The notes: a model not told the origin generated them from the letters alone. 64,000 nt of DNA from Thermoplasmata archaeon (GCA_023269235.1 JAHFTW010000004.1:120666-184665), one strand, 5' to 3'; counted from the first letter of the stretch, positions 1 through 9,415 are shown. A program made the numbers and translations.

Positions 1-1718
1 TGGACGTCATGGCCGGCTACCCCTGGGAGGTCCTGCACCCGAAACTCATCGGCGTCCACCTGAAGGGCAAGATGAGCGGCTGGACCGCGCCAAAGGACGT
101 CATCCTGAAGCTGTGCGGCATCCTCACCGTCGCGGGCGGCACGAACGCAGTCATCGAGTACTTCGGTGAAGGCTGCGCGAGCATCAGCGCGACCGGCAAG
201 GCGACGATTTGCAACATGGGCGCCGAGCTGGGCGCCACCACCTCCGTCTTCCCGCACGACGGCCGCATGGACACCTACCTCACGGCCACCAGCCGCGCCG
301 ACCTGGTCCCCATCGCGGCGAAGGCGCACAAGGAGCTCCTTGTCGCCGACCCTGAGGTCGCCGCCAGCCCCGCGAAGTTTTTCGACCAGGTCGTCGAGAT
401 CGACCTGAGCACGCTCGAGCCGCACCTCGTCGGCCCGCACACGCCCGACCTGGCCCGCCCGGTCTCCGAGGTCGCCGCCGCCGTGAGGAAGGAAGGCTAC
501 CCGAATCAGATCTCCAGCGCGCTCGTCGGCTCCTGCACGAACTCCAGCTACGAGGACATGGAGCGCGTCGCCGACGTCGCCAAGCAGGCCGCCGCGCACG
601 GCCTCAAGGTCCAGGTCCCCTTCCTGGTGACCCCGGGCTCGGAGCAGATCCATCTCACCATCCAGCGTGACGGCCAGATGAAGACCATGATGGACGCCGG
701 CGCGACCGTGCTCGCCAACGCCTGCGGTCCGTGCATCGGCCAATGGAACCGGCCCGCCTCCGCCAACTCCGCGCAGAACACCATCGTCACCTCCTACAAC
801 CGCAACTTCCCGAAGCGCAACGACGGCAGCGCCAACACGCTCTGCTTCATCGGCAGCCCCGAAATCGTCATGGGCTACGCGCTCAGCGGGAAGCTCGACT
901 TCAATCCCATCCAGGACGAACTGGTCGGCGCGGACGGCAAGTCCTTCCGCCTCGTCGCCCCGAAGGCCGCGCCCGAGGTTCCCGCGAAGGGCTTCGTCGC
1001 CGACCCCGCCGGTTACGTCGCCCCGCCCGCCAACCGGGCCGTCGAGGTCAAGGTCAGCCCCAAGTCGGAGCGCCTCCAGCTCCTCGCCCCCTTCCCCGCG
1101 TGGGATGGCCAGGACTACAAGGGCATGCCCCTGTTGCTCAAGGCGAAGGGTAAGTGCACGACGGACCACATCAGCCCCGCCGGCACCTGGCTCAAGTTCC
1201 GCGGCCACCTCGACAACATCAGCAACAACTGCTTCCTCGGCGCCATCAACGCCTTCACTGGCTCCGCCGGCGGCGGCAAGGACGCCCTGGACGGCACGAC
1301 AAAGTTGTTCCCCGAAATCGCGCGCCACTACAAGGCGAGCGGGCTCAAGTGGGTCGTCGTCGGCGACCAGAACTACGGCGAAGGATCCTCCCGCGAGCAC
1401 GCCGCCATGGAGCCTCGCCACCTCGGCGGCGTCGCGGTCCTCGTGCGCTCGTTCGCGCGCATCCACGAGACGAACCTGAAGAAGCAGGGCATGCTCCCCC
1501 TTACGTTCGCCAACCCGGCGGACTATGACAAGGTGCAGGAAGACGACCGCATCGACATCACGGGCCTCGCCGCCATCGCCCCCGGCAAGACGCTCATGGT
1601 CACCCTGCACCACAAGGACGGCAAGAGCGAGAGTTTCCAGGTCAAGCACACGTTCTCGGCCGACCAGATTGCGTGGTTCAAGGCGGGTTCCGCGCTGAAC
1701 ATCCTGCGCGGAATGTAG
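1..1718 (+). CDS. acn: Aconitate hydratase, mitochondrial-type (5' end outside window)
   Basis: Interconverts citrate and isocitrate in the TCA cycle with a [4Fe-4S] cluster; cytoplasmic. The frame is open to the window edge, so the N-terminus is missing; counting from the ATG at position 9, 569 residues are visible. Cluster ligands are present as SCTNS (Cys176) and CGPCIG (Cys239, Cys242). The 63- and 3-residue spacing equals that of mammalian mitochondrial aconitase. [11 protein letters not shown] and the swivel-domain motif [11 protein letters not shown] also match the mitochondrial-type (AcnA-like) branch rather than AcnB or the archaeal LeuC-like split forms. The TAG stop abuts the next gene, suggesting co-transcription. 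Family assignment is very secure; the organismal origin of this subtype is open. Confidence 0.96.
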   Translation, partial: DVMAGYPWEVLHPKLIGVHLKGKMSGWTAPKDVILKLCGILTVAGGTNAVIEYFGEGCASISATGKATICNMGAELGATTSVFPHDGRMDTYLTATSRADLVPIAAKAHKELLVADPEVAASPAKFFDQVVEIDLSTLEPHLVGPHTPDLARPVSEVAAAVRKEGYPNQISSALVGSCTNSSYEDMERVADVAKQAAAHGLKVQVPFLVTPGSEQIHLTIQRDGQMKTMMDAGATVLANACGPCIGQWNRPASANSAQNTIVTSYNRNFPKRNDGSANTLCFIGSPEIVMGYALSGKLDFNPIQDELVGADGKSFRLVAPKAAPEVPAKGFVADPAGYVAPPANRAVEVKVSPKSERLQLLAPFPAWDGQDYKGMPLLLKAKGKCTTDHISPAGTWLKFRGHLDNISNNCFLGAINAFTGSAGGGKDALDGTTKLFPEIARHYKASGLKWVVVGDQNYGEGSSREHAAMEPRHLGGVAVLVRSFARIHETNLKKQGMLPLTFANPADYDKVQEDDRIDITGLAAIAPGKTLMVTLHHKDGKSESFQVKHTFSADQIAWFKAGSALNILRGM

Positions 1719-1727
1719 GTGCTCGCC

Positions 1728-2585
1728 ATGGATGCGCCGACCCCCCCCACGCCCTCCAAGAGCGCGAGCGCCGGCTTGGGGGGCATGCGGCTCTACGCCT
1801 TCGACCTGGAGACGACGGGCCTCGACGGGAACACGGCGCGCATCGTGGAGTACTGCTTCATCGAGCTCGACGCCGCGGACCCCGGTCTCCGCGAGCTGTC
1901 GCGCTGGACCGAGATGGTGGACCCGCAGATGCCCATCCCGCCGGAGACGACGCGCGTGCACGGCATCACCGACGAGATGGTGCGCGGACGCCCCGCGTTC
2001 GCCGCGTTCGCCGCCCGCGTCCAGGCCTTGGTCCAGGACGCCGTGCTGGTCGCTCACAACCACAAGTACGACCTCGAGATCCTGAGCCGGGAACTGGTGC
2101 GCGCCGGGCAATCGGGCCTGCGCCCGAACCATCCCTGCATCGACACCCAGCGCGTCGAGGCGACCGTCAACTCGCATAGCCTCGCCGCGACGTACCAGCG
2201 CTACCACGGCGCCCCCTTCGACGGCGCGCACCGCAGCGCCGCCGACACCGAGGCGTGCGTCGCTGTCTTGCGCGCCCAGCGCGCCAAGCACGCGGACCGG
2301 CTCCCCGCCGACCTGGAGGGGCTCATCGTGGCGAACCTGGAGCGCAGCCGCAACCCGGCGCGCGCCGACCGCAACTGGCTCGACCACGGCCGCAAGTTCT
2401 ACGCCGACGCCGCCGGCACCGTGTTCTACAACTTCGGCAAGTTCCGCGGCCAGGCCATCTTCGCCACGAAGGAGACGAAGGACTACCTCGGCTGGATGCG
2501 CGACAAGGCCGACTTCCCCGACGACGTCAAGGCGCTCGTCGTCTCCTGGATTGGGGCAGCCCCTAAACCCGGAGGCCCCGCGTGA
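1728..2585 (+). CDS. DnaQ-like DEDDh 3'-5' exonuclease with ExoX-like C-terminal domain
   Basis: Predicted nuclease trimming single-stranded 3' ends in repair or RNA/DNA processing. ExoI motif FDLETTG, ExoII HNHKYD and ExoIII HRSAADT supply the four acidic residues and the histidine of the DEDDh class. The last ~60 residues (FYNFGKFRGQ...KDYLGWM) resemble the small C-terminal domain of ExoX-like proteins. The start is uncertain: GTG 1719 directly follows the aconitase stop, ATG 1728 is three codons on, and ATG 1785 would begin almost at the catalytic domain. The stop overlaps the next start by 4 nt (GTGA). The role in this organism is unknown. Confidence 0.88.
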   Translation: MDAPTPPTPSKSASAGLGGMRLYAFDLETTGLDGNTARIVEYCFIELDAADPGLRELSRWTEMVDPQMPIPPETTRVHGITDEMVRGRPAFAAFAARVQALVQDAVLVAHNHKYDLEILSRELVRAGQSGLRPNHPCIDTQRVEATVNSHSLAATYQRYHGAPFDGAHRSAADTEACVAVLRAQRAKHADRLPADLEGLIVANLERSRNPARADRNWLDHGRKFYADAAGTVFYNFGKFRGQAIFATKETKDYLGWMRDKADFPDDVKALVVSWIGAAPKPGGPA

Positions 2586-3193
2586 AGATCCTCTGCGTGG
2601 GCCGCAACTACGCTAAGCACGCGCGTGAGCTGGGCAACGCCGCTCCGCAGGCCCCGATCTGGTTCTGGAAGCCGGAATCATCCATTCTCGCGGACGGCGC
2701 GCCCATCACGCTGCCGGCCAACATCGGCGCCGTCCACCACGAAGTCGAGTTGGCGGTCCGCCTTGGCCGCCGCCTGCGCAAGGCCAGCCCTGCCGATGCG
2801 CTGCGCGCCGTGGACGCCATCACGGTCGCCAACGACCTCACGGCCCGCGACCTGCAGGAGGCCGCCAAGAAGGCCGGCCTGCCGTGGGCGCAAGCAAAAG
2901 GCTACGATGGTTTCCTGCCGCTCGGCACCTGGGTGCCCTACGATGGCCGCGACCTGCAGAACCTCCAGCTCAAACTCTGGGTCGGCGGCGCGCTTCGTCA
3001 AGAGGGCACGACCCGCGACATGACCTGGGGCGTCGCTGACCTGCTTGCCCACGCTTCGTCTTGGACCACTCTGGAGCCTGGCGACATCCTGCTCACCGGC
3101 ACCCCAGACGGCGTCGGCCCCCTGGTCGCAGGCCAAGACGTGCGCTGCGAGGTCGTCGGCGTGGCGACGCTGCGCAACCCGGTCGTAGGCTAG
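2582..3193 (+). CDS. Fumarylacetoacetate hydrolase family protein
   Basis: A 203-residue single-domain FAH-fold hydrolase, similar in size to YcgM/FAHD1-type acylpyruvases or oxaloacetate decarboxylases. Metal-site motifs are visible: HHEVELAV (Glu ligands), NDLTARDLQ (Asp ligand region) and the terminal LLTGTPDGVGPL. The GTG start overlaps the exonuclease stop as GTGA, so translation is probably coupled. Proximity to aconitase fits a role in 2-oxoacid or oxaloacetate housekeeping, but FAH proteins act on many substrates and the sequence alone does not choose. It is convergent with the next gene; the two stops are 3 nt apart. Confidence 0.9.
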   Translation: MKILCVGRNYAKHARELGNAAPQAPIWFWKPESSILADGAPITLPANIGAVHHEVELAVRLGRRLRKASPADALRAVDAITVANDLTARDLQEAAKKAGLPWAQAKGYDGFLPLGTWVPYDGRDLQNLQLKLWVGGALRQEGTTRDMTWGVADLLAHASSWTTLEPGDILLTGTPDGVGPLVAGQDVRCEVVGVATLRNPVVG

Positions 3194-3196
3194 TCC

Positions 3197-5395
3197 TCAG
3201 GCCGCCGCACTGGCAAGCGCCGTCGCCTCGAAGGCGAGGCTGCGGCCTTGGCGGTGGGCGACGACGAGGCCGGCTTCCTGCATGCGCTGGACGTGGTACG
3301 TGACGCTCGAGGGGTCGAGGCCGGTCGTGTTGGCGAGGTCCTTGCCTGACAGCCCGGGCGAGGCGACGATGGCGGCGAGGAGGGCGCGCGCGCCGGGGGA
3401 CTTGAGGACCGGGGCGGCGGCCATCAAGCCCGCGTCGTGGCCACGCGGGAAGTAGCAGGTGAAGCCTGGGCCGGCGCGGACGGCCAGCAGGCCGGCGTCC
3501 ACGAGCTTGCGCAGGTGGTGCTCGGTCGCGCCCTGCCCGGCCCCGGCGTCGCGCACGAGCGCCTTGAAGTGGATGCCCGGTTGGGCCTCGACGGCGTCGT
3601 GCAGCCGGCGCCGCATGAGGTGGTCGAGGAGACGGTCGTGCTGGACGCGGCTGAACAGGCCGAAGGCGCCCCCTTTGGCGAGCGGCCACAGGTAGTAGCC
3701 GAGGGCGACGAACATCGAGAGCACGCCGATGCCGGCCGCCTCCGGCGTCGTCGGGAGGAAGATGCCGGCGAGGGCCGGGCGCGCGACGGGCGACTCCTCC
3801 CGCGGCGGGATGGAGCTGGTGCCCACGGGGCCGCCGGAGCCTCCTTCCCGGAAGGCCGCGGTCGCGTCGTCGCGGTAGAGGATGTGGCCCATCCCGTCGA
3901 GGCCTAGGACGACGAACTTAGAGTTCGCCTGGCCGGGCGCGGGGTCCAGGAGGCTGGAGGAGGGCGAGGCGAGGTCGTTCGAGCCGACCGTCACGACCTG
4001 CTCGGGGGTGAAGTCCATGACCCCGAAGTCGAGGCCCCACCCTGGGGCCCCCGCATCGTCCCCGGCGAAGTCACGCCACGTCGCGATGGCGCTCGCCACG
4101 GTCGGAAGCTGGCGCGGCAGGGTGCTCGGGTCCGGGTAGGGCAACGAGGAGCCGCCGGTCGCTACGAAGCGCAGCGCGTAGGAGGTCTCCGGGGGCGCAG
4201 GGTCCCTGAGCCCGAGGGCGGCGAAGACGGCGTTGCCGACCGGCTCCGTCGTCTGCGTGGCGTCGAGCCGTCCGGTCGCGTCGGGGCCGGCGCCGTGGAC
4301 GATCATCGTCCAGGTGCGCTCGATGCGGTCGCCAGTCGTCTGCTGGTCGTAGCTGGACTGGACGGCCACCGCGTCGGGGTTGGCGGTCAAGAAGTCGCGG
4401 AACGTGCTGGATTGGACGTCGTCGCGCGTGAGGGCCCACGCCTGCGAGGCCGGGAAGGGGTGCGCCACGCCTTCCTCGGACGGGCCCCACGGTGAGCGGT
4501 CGGCGAGCACGATGGCGGGCAGTGGTTGCGCGGGGGGCACTGCGCGGCCGTCATCCCAGGGGGCCGTGCCGCGCTCGAAGCCGACCAGCGTCTCCGATTG
4601 CGAGAACTCGCGGCCATGAACCGCGCCGTGCGTTTCGCGGCGGAGGGGGCCCGGGACGTCCGCGTGGTACCACGCGTCCGCCTGCACGGAGATTCCCGGC
4701 AGCGTCTCCATGACGGCGCGGAAGTGGAGGGCGGGAATGCCATCCAGGAGCTCCTGCCCAAGCGTCTGGAACGTGGTGTTGCCCGAGGGGCAGGCGAGGA
4801 CGATGGGCTGGCGCGGGTCCACGCCGCGCCACAGATGGATGTCGAGGTCGTCGCACCCTGCGGTCTGCGGGAAGACGGTGCGGAGGTACACTTGCGCGGA
4901 CGCCGTGTCGGAGCAGAGGAGGGGGATGCCGCACTCGCTGGAGGCGCTGGCGCTCGCCCCGGAGCCCCCAAGGGAGGCGACTGTGCGCAGGGTCGCGACG
5001 TCCACCCAGGCGACGGCGGAGGGCGCGGTCTCGACCTGGACACTGCCGGCATACGTCGAGGCCTTGGCTTGGGCGGCGTCCACCATCATGCCGACCGGGT
5101 GGACGAGGTGCCAGGCGCCGTCGCCGCCGCGGAACGCGGTCTCGGGCAGCCACTCCGTGGTGGCCGTGTCGGTGCGGTTCTCGCCGCCTGATTGGGAAGC
5201 GTACGTGTAGCGGAGCCGGTCGCCGCCGTGCGGGAGCGTGACCCGGAACGCGTCCGGCAGCGCGGAGGTGGAGGAGGACGAGGAGGAGCCGGAAGGGCCG
5301 TTGGAAAGGCTTGCAGCGGTCACGGTGACGAGGGCCGTGCAGGACGCGAGGAGGAGGGCGATGGCGATGCGGCGCGGGGAGGCGAGCGGGGTCAT
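3197..5395 (-). CDS. Membrane-anchored protein with two C-terminal winged-helix domains (paralog 1)
   Basis: A 732-residue protein of no named family. A signal-like hydrophobic segment (residues ~9-28) is followed by a large predicted extracytoplasmic region (~30-550), one transmembrane helix (GIGVLSMFVALGYYLWPLA), and two ArsR/MarR-like winged helices (GIHFKALVRDAGAGQGATEHHLRKL and GLSGKDLANTTGLDPSSVTYHVQRM). This architecture suggests a one-component transmembrane sensor that binds DNA while membrane bound. It is paralogous to the gene at 7121-9325, on the far side of fumC. A TATA-like box (CCTATAAC, 5426-5433, minus strand) lies ~30 nt before the ATG. Ligand and targets are unknown. Confidence 0.85.
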   Translation of the reverse strand: MTPLASPRRIAIALLLASCTALVTVTAASLSNGPSGSSSSSSTSALPDAFRVTLPHGGDRLRYTYASQSGGENRTDTATTEWLPETAFRGGDGAWHLVHPVGMMVDAAQAKASTYAGSVQVETAPSAVAWVDVATLRTVASLGGSGASASASSECGIPLLCSDTASAQVYLRTVFPQTAGCDDLDIHLWRGVDPRQPIVLACPSGNTTFQTLGQELLDGIPALHFRAVMETLPGISVQADAWYHADVPGPLRRETHGAVHGREFSQSETLVGFERGTAPWDDGRAVPPAQPLPAIVLADRSPWGPSEEGVAHPFPASQAWALTRDDVQSSTFRDFLTANPDAVAVQSSYDQQTTGDRIERTWTMIVHGAGPDATGRLDATQTTEPVGNAVFAALGLRDPAPPETSYALRFVATGGSSLPYPDPSTLPRQLPTVASAIATWRDFAGDDAGAPGWGLDFGVMDFTPEQVVTVGSNDLASPSSSLLDPAPGQANSKFVVLGLDGMGHILYRDDATAAFREGGSGGPVGTSSIPPREESPVARPALAGIFLPTTPEAAGIGVLSMFVALGYYLWPLAKGGAFGLFSRVQHDRLLDHLMRRRLHDAVEAQPGIHFKALVRDAGAGQGATEHHLRKLVDAGLLAVRAGPGFTCYFPRGHDAGLMAAAPVLKSPGARALLAAIVASPGLSGKDLANTTGLDPSSVTYHVQRMQEAGLVVAHRQGRSLAFEATALASAAA

Positions 5396-5423
5396 TCTGG
5401 CACCGCATGGAAGGCCGCAGGCG

Positions 5424-5434
5424 GCGTTATAGGC
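5424..5434 (-). promoter_or_regulatory. TATA-like promoter of transmembrane winged-helix gene 1
   Basis: CCTATAAC on the minus strand, centred about 34 nt upstream of the ATG at 5395, implies a leader of only a few nucleotides. The motif was recognised by eye. Confidence 0.5.
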
Positions 5435-5494
5435 TCACAGGGGCGACTCTCCAATCCTCGGCCTCCAGCCTGGGGGCGTTTGTCCAATCGTAAG

Positions 5495-5623
5495 CCTTCC
5501 GGCGGAAGGGAGAGGGGGCGTCCTCCGGCCGCGCTGCCTCATCGGTCCTCGCTTCGCTCGACCGGACTCGGACGCTTTCGCGCCTTCACCAGCCGTCGCT
5601 CGCCTCGCTCCTCGGGTGAAGGC
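5495..5623 (-). other. Hairpin-rich intergenic segment after fumC
   Basis: The 227-bp gap between fumC and the downstream winged-helix gene contains no convincing ORF but three inverted repeats. They are CCTTCC-GGC-GGAAGG (5495-5509), CGGTC/GACCG (5543-5564) and a 9-bp stem GCCTTCACC/GGTGAAGGC (5582-5590/5615-5623) whose first arm in the transcript starts at the fumC stop codon. It could be a terminator or processed 3' UTR, or a small structured RNA. Confidence 0.45.
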
Positions 5624-7083
5624 TATCCGCCGCCGCTGGCGACGCGTTTCTCGTCGGGCATCGTCTGCTTCTTCGGGTCGAGCGCCTCGTCCACCTGCTT
5701 CTTGGTGAGGCCGGAGTCGCGGTAGGCGATTTCGCGCACGGTCTTGCGCTCGGCCTGGCTCGCCTTGGCGATCTTGGCGGCCTTGTCGTAGCCGATGAGC
5801 GGGTTGAGCGCCGTTGCCATGGACACGGAGCGCTCGACGTTGCCGGTGGCGCGCTCGACGTTGGCCTTGGTGTCCGAGAGGCAGTGGTCCACGAAGACGC
5901 GGCTCACGGTGGCAAGAAGGCGGATGGACTCCAGGAGGTTGTGCGCCATCATGGGGAGCATGACGTTGAGGTCGAGCTGGCCCCATTGGCCGCCGGTGCG
6001 CACCGCGAGGTCGTTCCCCTGGACGTGCGCGGCGACCATGATGACGGCCTCGCAGATGACTGGGTTGACCTTGCCGGGCATGATGCTGCTGCCGGGCTGG
6101 ATGGCGGGAAGGAGAAGCTCGCCGAGGCCGCAGTCGGGGCCGGAGGCCATGAGGCGGACGTCGTTGGCGATCTTCATCAGGCTCGCGGCGACCGTGTCGA
6201 GGGCGCCGGCGCAGAAGACGTACGCGTCGCGGCTCGCTTGGGCCTCGAAGTGGTCCTTGGCCTCGCGGAACTTGAAGCCGGTGGCCTCCTCGAGGTGCTT
6301 GGCGACGGTGGCGCCGAACTTCGGGTGGGCGTTGAGGCCCGTGCCCAGCGCGGTGCCACCCTGGGCCAGCTCCAGAAGACCGGGAAGGGTCGCCTTGACG
6401 CGGCTGATGCCGAGCTCGATCTGGCGCGCGTAGCCGCCGAACTCCTGGCCGAGGCGGATGGGGACGGCGTCCTGGAGGTGGGTGCGGCCGACCTTGACGA
6501 CGCCGTCGAACTCCTTCGCCTTCGTGGCGAGGCAGGCGTGGAGATGCTCGAGGGCCGGGACCAGCTCGAGTTCGATTTGAAGGACGGCGGCGACGTGCAT
6601 CGTCGTCGGGATGACGTCGTTGGAGGACTGGCCGAAGTTGACGTGGTCGTTGGGGTGCACGTCGGCGCCAAGGAGTTGCGTGGCGAGGTGCGCGATGACC
6701 TCGTTCGCGTTCATGTTCGAGCTCGTGCCCGAGCCGGTCTGGAAGACGTCAACGGGGAACTGGTCAAGCCGTTCGCCCTGGTAGATGGAGAGCGCCGCCT
6801 CGGCGACGGCGTCGGCGACGGCGGGCTTGAGGACGCCGAGCTCCTTGTTGGCGACGGCGCACGCCCACTTGACGAGGCCGAGGCTGCGCAGGAACTCGGG
6901 CGGCAACGCCATGCCCGAGACGGGGAAGTTGAGGACCGCGCGCTGGGTGCTGGCGCCCCAAAGGGCGTCAATGGGGACCTCCATCGGGCCCATCGAGTCG
7001 CGCTCGGTGCGCGTCAGCGGGCCTTGTCCCTTCTCGAAGTCGCTTCCCTGCTCGGCCGCGTCGTCGCGGGCCTTCTTGGCCAT
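5623..7083 (-). CDS. fumC: Fumarate hydratase, class II
   Basis: Iron-independent fumarase converting fumarate to malate in the TCA cycle; homotetrameric and cytoplasmic in characterised members. At 486 residues it is close to bacterial FumC (~467). The fumarase/aspartase signature GSSIMPGKVNPV lies at residues 331-342, TGSGTSSNMNANEV and GRTHLQDAVP are present, and the Thr/Ser-His catalytic regions are intact. I start at ATG 7083 rather than at an upstream codon in the same frame, because that codon lies inside the preceding gene's end and a T-rich TATA-like tract is centred at ~7109, 26 nt upstream. The gene sits between two paralogous transmembrane regulators on the same strand. Confidence 0.96.
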   Translation of the reverse strand: MAKKARDDAAEQGSDFEKGQGPLTRTERDSMGPMEVPIDALWGASTQRAVLNFPVSGMALPPEFLRSLGLVKWACAVANKELGVLKPAVADAVAEAALSIYQGERLDQFPVDVFQTGSGTSSNMNANEVIAHLATQLLGADVHPNDHVNFGQSSNDVIPTTMHVAAVLQIELELVPALEHLHACLATKAKEFDGVVKVGRTHLQDAVPIRLGQEFGGYARQIELGISRVKATLPGLLELAQGGTALGTGLNAHPKFGATVAKHLEEATGFKFREAKDHFEAQASRDAYVFCAGALDTVAASLMKIANDVRLMASGPDCGLGELLLPAIQPGSSIMPGKVNPVICEAVIMVAAHVQGNDLAVRTGGQWGQLDLNVMLPMMAHNLLESIRLLATVSRVFVDHCLSDTKANVERATGNVERSVSMATALNPLIGYDKAAKIAKASQAERKTVREIAYRDSGLTKKQVDEALDPKKQTMPDEKRVASGGG

Positions 7084-7120
7084 GCGCGGGCCAGGGGATG
7101 GAGGAGAAAAAGGGTGGGTC

Positions 7121-9325
7121 TCAGGCCGCCGCGGCCCTGTGCCCAAGGTCCGTCAGCTGGGCGCCCACGGCGGCAGGGACGACGAGGCCGGCGTCCTGCA
7201 GGCGGCGCAGGTGGTAGCTGACGTTGCTCGGGGAGAGTCCGAGGTGCGCGGCGAGCTCGCGGCTCGAGACGCCCGGCTTCTGCGCGACCGCGCCCAGCAC
7301 GGCGCGGCTACCGTCGGAACGGATGGCGAGGCTCGCGTCCGTGAGGCGGCGGTCCATGCCGGTCGGGAAGTAGCAAGTGTAGCCTGCGGAGCGCTTGACG
7401 AGGACGACCTCGGCCTCCTCCAGCTTGCGAAGGTGGTGCTCCAGGGCGCCGTTGCCGAGGCCGGTGGCGCGGGCGAGGGCCTGGAAGTGCAGGCCGGGCT
7501 TCGCCTCGATGGCGGCGTACAGCTTGGCGCGCGTCGGCTGCTTGAGGACCTGGGTGGGCTCGATGCGGCTGAACAGGCCGAGCCCGGTGCCTTTGAGGGC
7601 GGGCCAGAGGTAGTAGAGCAGGCCCGCGGTGGCGGCGAGGAGTCCTGCGCTCGCGGCGACGGGGGCGGCGGGGGCGACCCAGATTGCTGCCTTGGCGGGG
7701 GCCGCGGATTCGGGCTGGCCGGGGGGCGGGGTGGAGGGCGGCAGGATGGGGACGGGGGCCTTCTGCTCGATGTCGAGGTAGAGGATGCCAGTCTCGTGGC
7801 CGTCTTGTCCCACCCCAACCATGGTGACGCGGCTCGTCTGGTCCTGCAGTTGCGCGTCGAGGCCGGAGACGGCCATGTCGCTGCGTCCGGCGTACAGGGT
7901 CCCCTGGCTCGTGAGGCACGGGGCGCTCGTGCAGAAGATGCTGAACCCGTAGTCGTTCGGCTCGGCGTAGCCGAGGCCGTCCATGAGGGCGCCCGCAAGG
8001 CCCCAGGCGTCCTCGAGGCGCGCCAGATGGTCTGGCAGCGCTCGGGGCGCGGGGAAGACTTGGTGGCCGAGGTTGGAGAAGTCGCTCGTGTCGGCCGAGC
8101 CGATGACGCGCCACGGCGGCAAGCCGGGGACCGGGACGGGGGTCTGCGCGAAGAGGAGGTCGGGGTACTGCGTCACCGTCTTGGCGAGCATGGAAAAGCC
8201 GTCGGTCCAGAGGAGGTACCAGTCCTCGAAGGGCGCGCCGCGCGCGTCGGTGCCGTGGCCGCCCCAGGCGTAGCCGAGGTAGGCGCCGGGGTGGTCCGCC
8301 AGGAACTGGGGGACGGTCGCACGGTCGTTCGGCGGGTAGGCGAGCGGGTCGATGGCGACGGCGTAGGCGGCGCTTAGGGGGAAAGCCGTCGCGATGGAGC
8401 CCTCGTCCACCATCCAGGGCGTGAGGGGCGCGAGGCCGGCTGGGGGCTGGGGGGTGCCGCGCGGCGCGAGGGGCGGCCCGTACGGGGTCCCGCTCGCTTC
8501 GAAGCTGGCGAGCTTGAGGCGCAGAACCCCATTGATCTGGACGCGGTCGCCCAAGGTCTCCGGCATGCGCGCCTCGATCCGCAGGGGCACCGGCAGGCTG
8601 GGGTCGAGGTCGAGCTCCATCGCCTCCGTGCCGTTGGCGACGAGGCGGAGGGCGTGGCGGCCGTCCACCGTCGTCCAGCCCTTGACCGTGTAGTTGTAGG
8701 CAGTGCGGGCCGGGTCGGAGCCGCATCCGCCGTACACGACCACGGTGTCGCCGATGTTGACAGGCTGGCCCTGCTTGCTGTGGCTGAAGCCGCACGGGCC
8801 GAGGGCTCCAAGGAAGGTTTCGAGGCGGCCGGTCTGGCTCGCCCGCGCGGTGGCGAGGCCTGTCTGGGCGACCCCGAGGTTCAAGGACTGCATGGTGAAA
8901 GTGGACGTCCACTCATGGGCCTGGCTGAGCGGGTGCCCGTCAACGGCGGAGTACTCGGTCTCCGCGGGATCGATGCCGAAGAGGTTCATCCCCGCGTAGT
9001 CCATGCGCAACGTGGCCGACAGCGGGTGCGCCGGCTGCAGCGTCCCATCGGAGGCCGCCGCGAGCCGCTGGGGCAGCCACTCCGTCGTGAGGGTCATGAG
9101 CGGGATCTCGACGTGCACAGGCAGGTCCTCCAGGGACTCGTCGAGGCCCGGGATGTCGAACTTGTACGAGGCGCGGTCGCCGGGGCCGGGGGCGGCAAGG
9201 ACGATGGCGGCGGGGGCACCGGGGCCAGCGGCCACCGCGAAGCCGGTGCTCACGTCGGCGACCAGGAACAGCAGGGCGCCTAGCAGGAAGGCCCGGACCA
9301 GGCGGCGGGGGGTGGGTCGCACCAT
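7121..9325 (-). CDS. Membrane-anchored protein with two C-terminal winged-helix domains (paralog 2)
   Basis: Paralog of the 3197-5395 product with the same order: signal-like segment, ~530-residue predicted extracytoplasmic region, transmembrane helix (AGLLAATAGLLYYLWPAL), then two winged helices (GLHFQALARATGLGNGALEHHLRKL; GVSSRELAAHLGLSPSNVSYHLRRL). The linker GLFSRIEP matches GLFSRVQH of paralog 1. I choose ATG 9325, not GTG 9334, because a TATA-like box (CCTTTAATCC, 9345-9354) is centred 25 nt upstream, giving a leaderless mRNA. The gene lies directly upstream of fumC. It is inferred to be a transmembrane one-component regulator; the signal is unknown. Confidence 0.85.
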   Translation of the reverse strand: MVRPTPRRLVRAFLLGALLFLVADVSTGFAVAAGPGAPAAIVLAAPGPGDRASYKFDIPGLDESLEDLPVHVEIPLMTLTTEWLPQRLAAASDGTLQPAHPLSATLRMDYAGMNLFGIDPAETEYSAVDGHPLSQAHEWTSTFTMQSLNLGVAQTGLATARASQTGRLETFLGALGPCGFSHSKQGQPVNIGDTVVVYGGCGSDPARTAYNYTVKGWTTVDGRHALRLVANGTEAMELDLDPSLPVPLRIEARMPETLGDRVQINGVLRLKLASFEASGTPYGPPLAPRGTPQPPAGLAPLTPWMVDEGSIATAFPLSAAYAVAIDPLAYPPNDRATVPQFLADHPGAYLGYAWGGHGTDARGAPFEDWYLLWTDGFSMLAKTVTQYPDLLFAQTPVPVPGLPPWRVIGSADTSDFSNLGHQVFPAPRALPDHLARLEDAWGLAGALMDGLGYAEPNDYGFSIFCTSAPCLTSQGTLYAGRSDMAVSGLDAQLQDQTSRVTMVGVGQDGHETGILYLDIEQKAPVPILPPSTPPPGQPESAAPAKAAIWVAPAAPVAASAGLLAATAGLLYYLWPALKGTGLGLFSRIEPTQVLKQPTRAKLYAAIEAKPGLHFQALARATGLGNGALEHHLRKLEEAEVVLVKRSAGYTCYFPTGMDRRLTDASLAIRSDGSRAVLGAVAQKPGVSSRELAAHLGLSPSNVSYHLRRLQDAGLVVPAAVGAQLTDLGHRAAAA

Positions 9326-9344
9326 GGTTGCCACGAGACGGGGG

Positions 9345-9415
9345 GATTAAAGGGGTGACTGGGGCAGTTTTCGAGCAGGGCTGCCTTCTGGGAAACGTTG
9401 GGGCAGGATTCGAGC
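9345..9415 (-). promoter_or_regulatory. Promoter with upstream direct repeats, transmembrane winged-helix gene 2
   Basis: TATA-like CCTTTAATCC (9345-9354). Further upstream lie two copies of a 16-mer on the plus strand, GGGGCAGTTTTCGAGC (9361-9376) and GGGGCAGGATTCGAGC (9400-9415), with 14 of 16 identical and starts 39 bp apart. They occupy roughly -36 to -90 relative to the start, where activator or autoregulator sites would be expected. Confidence 0.4.

Noticed and set aside
5884..7221. Plus-strand open frame opposite fumC
   Set aside because: Antisense to fumarase, which has all signature motifs; Val/Gly/Arg-biased composition typical of a shadow.
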